Assembly (NCBI GenBank): GCA_036940085.1
Contig: JALLBK010000558.1
Coordinates: 1-28,709, forward strand
Direction of reading: 5' to 3'
Length of the DNA: 28,709 nt
DNA from: Discostella pseudostelligera
Lineage: Eukaryota > Bacillariophyta > Thalassiosirophyceae > Thalassiosirales > Thalassiosiraceae
The number at the start of each line of letters is the position of its first letter. The first letter of the stretch is position 1. The notes beneath the pieces are model-generated. The model was given only the letters and a program-made list of their open reading frames with translations. It was not told the DNA's origin and did not search any database. Positions 27,855-28,709 of this stretch are shown here, piece after piece. Made by a program: the position numbers and the translations under genes.

Positions 27855-27945
27855 AGCAAAAGGGCGGGAAGGAAGGTTTGGTGGTGTGAAAAAATGGCGG
27901 GAAGAAGGTGCGGCGATCGATTGTGGCGAAAATGGCGGGAAGACA
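27855..27945. promoter_or_regulatory. cluster of three E2F-like sites
   Basis: AAAAGGGCGGGAAGG (about 27857), AAAAAATGGCGGGAAG (about 27889) and GCGAAAATGGCGGGAAG (about 27927) all point the same way and sit 10-95 bp upstream of the DUF2064 start. Reading the longer open frame into this region would make the motifs coding, which argues for the later start codon. Confidence 0.55.
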
Positions 27946-28210
27946 ATGACTGGCGAAAGACACGTGGCAGTGATTCGTAATTCAAGACCATCGGCATTGG
28001 TTGGGGGTCAATACTCCTTCAAGCATGACAGCAAAAAGTAAGCCATCAGATGCTTTATTGCAGATGTAGAACTGTAATCCTAATTACAATTGAAATGTAC
28101 ATTATGTTAATGGTGGATGTATCTCATCGCGCAGCCATCGGGCTTTCCTGACTTGCAAATGGAGTCATCATTACTAAATTCTCCCGTTGTGCAAATGCCA
28201 CAGCGTCATT
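27946..28210. other. intergenic region between two leftward genes
   Basis: About 265 bp between the promoter cluster of the DUF2064 gene and the stop codon of the transporter gene. I see no reading frame or RNA gene; it should contain the transporter's 3' untranslated region. Confidence 0.5.
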
Positions 28211-28709
28211 TTAATTTCCAATCCTAAGCAGAAGGATGAATCCTCCAACAAAGAACAAATTCAGTGATGAGAGACCAATCATCATACTAGCGCCGACTTC
28301 ATTCAAAAACGTGAACAGAAGTGGTGGGAACCACGCCGGAACTAATCCAGAAAACAAGTAAATGCCCATGAGCTGGAAAAGTGACAGTGAAATATAAAAC
28401 TGATGAGAATGATCGTAGTATCAGAAACGCAACAATTTCAAGTGCAAAATTGCCGTCCGATTTATCTGTGTAATCTTGACCTTTTGGTATGATTGTACAA
28501 TACAAACTGGCATGAGTCGGATGCAACCACGCCAAACACACTCCCCACACAGCTGCAAATCCATACATAGCAATTCGATCCTCCGGTCCATTCAACACAA
28601 TGGCCGCTACCAAGGTATTCAATGAAAAAATTGCTAGACAGAGGCATGCACTGCGCAGTGGATTGATTGCAATACCGATCATTCCACCCAATTCACTACC
28701 AGGAATACC
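28211..28709 (-). CDS. C-terminal part of a multi-pass transporter (Atg22/MFS-like), runs off the window
   Basis: The minus-strand frame is open at the window edge (GIPGSELGGMIG) and encodes hydrophobic helices: CLCLAIFSLNTLVAAIVL and YGFAAVWGVCLAWLHPTHA, then SLYCTIIPKGQ. A second exon in another frame starts after TTTTCCAG at 28372 and reads LMGIYLFSGLVPAWFPPLLF, then NEVGASMMIGLSSLNLFFVG, ending GFILLLRIGN at the TAA at 28211-28213. The pair IPKGQ(E)...LMGIYLFSG corresponds to the conserved PKGQEAE.FGLYE...S segment of Atg22/UMF1-like members of the major facilitator superfamily, which export amino acids from vacuoles. The donor is unresolved: the only close GT (GGTCAAG) gives the wrong phase, and the fitting boundary, after CAAGA, is not canonical. 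There may be a base error or a missed exon. Confidence 0.65.

Noticed and set aside
27848..27997. N-terminal extension of the DUF2064 protein up to Met 27997
   Set aside because: It would translate the E2F-like promoter cluster, and it precedes the conserved family start by many residues without conserved features.

Overview
The window is nuclear DNA of a eukaryotic microalga, most likely a centric diatom. This is inferred from gene content and not tested by a database search. The evidence is: short spliceosomal introns (76-98 bp, one of 248 bp) with GTGAGT/GTAAGT donors; Asn-rich and Ser/Met-rich secreted or membrane proteins of the kind typical of diatom genomes; very tight gene packing (34-56 bp between some convergent stop codons); and eukaryote-only gene families such as coatomer gamma, cyclin L, GCNA/SprT and F-box/WD40. 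I reconstructed exon joins by hand from splice signals, reading phase and protein family fit. Two single N bases (13231, 24065) mark assembly joins.

Layout: 2-109 may be the tail of a gene entering from the left. 272-2737 (+) is a two-exon F-box/WD40 protein. 2757-3286 (-) is a tentative small gene whose main exon has no early ATG. 3377-4849 (-) is an EndoG/NUC1-type nuclease. 5069-5351 is a duplicate of the promoter, leader and first 45 or so codons of the coatomer gamma gene; the full gene lies 3 kb downstream (8268-11401, +). Between the two copies sit three imperfect 190-bp tandem repeats and a type II membrane protein resembling a glycosyltransferase (6232-7449, -). Next come cyclin L (11702-12927, -), an M14 zinc carboxypeptidase-like protein (13315-14478, +), a coiled-coil SF-assemblin-like protein (14513-15882, -), a 967-residue protein with a signal peptide, MSM-rich repeats, one membrane span and a PDZ domain (16488-19467, -), a GCNA-like SprT protease with SUMO-interaction-like motifs (19849-22062, +), an Asn-rich secreted or membrane protein spliced with a GC-AG intron (22473-23816, -), a four-exon TKL-like protein kinase (24089-26543, +), a three-exon DUF2064-type transferase (26600-27847, -) and the 3' end of an Atg22/MFS-like transporter (28211-28709, -).

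The genes do not form one pathway. Several upstream regions share an E2F/DP-like motif (AAAATGGCGGGAAG or TTTGGCGGGAA), including a 40-bp tandem array upstream of cyclin L and a cluster upstream of the DUF2064 gene. The items I find most worth following are the MSM-repeat/PDZ membrane protein, the split duplication of the coatomer gamma 5' end, the shared E2F-like promoter elements, and the Asn-rich protein with its GC-AG intron.
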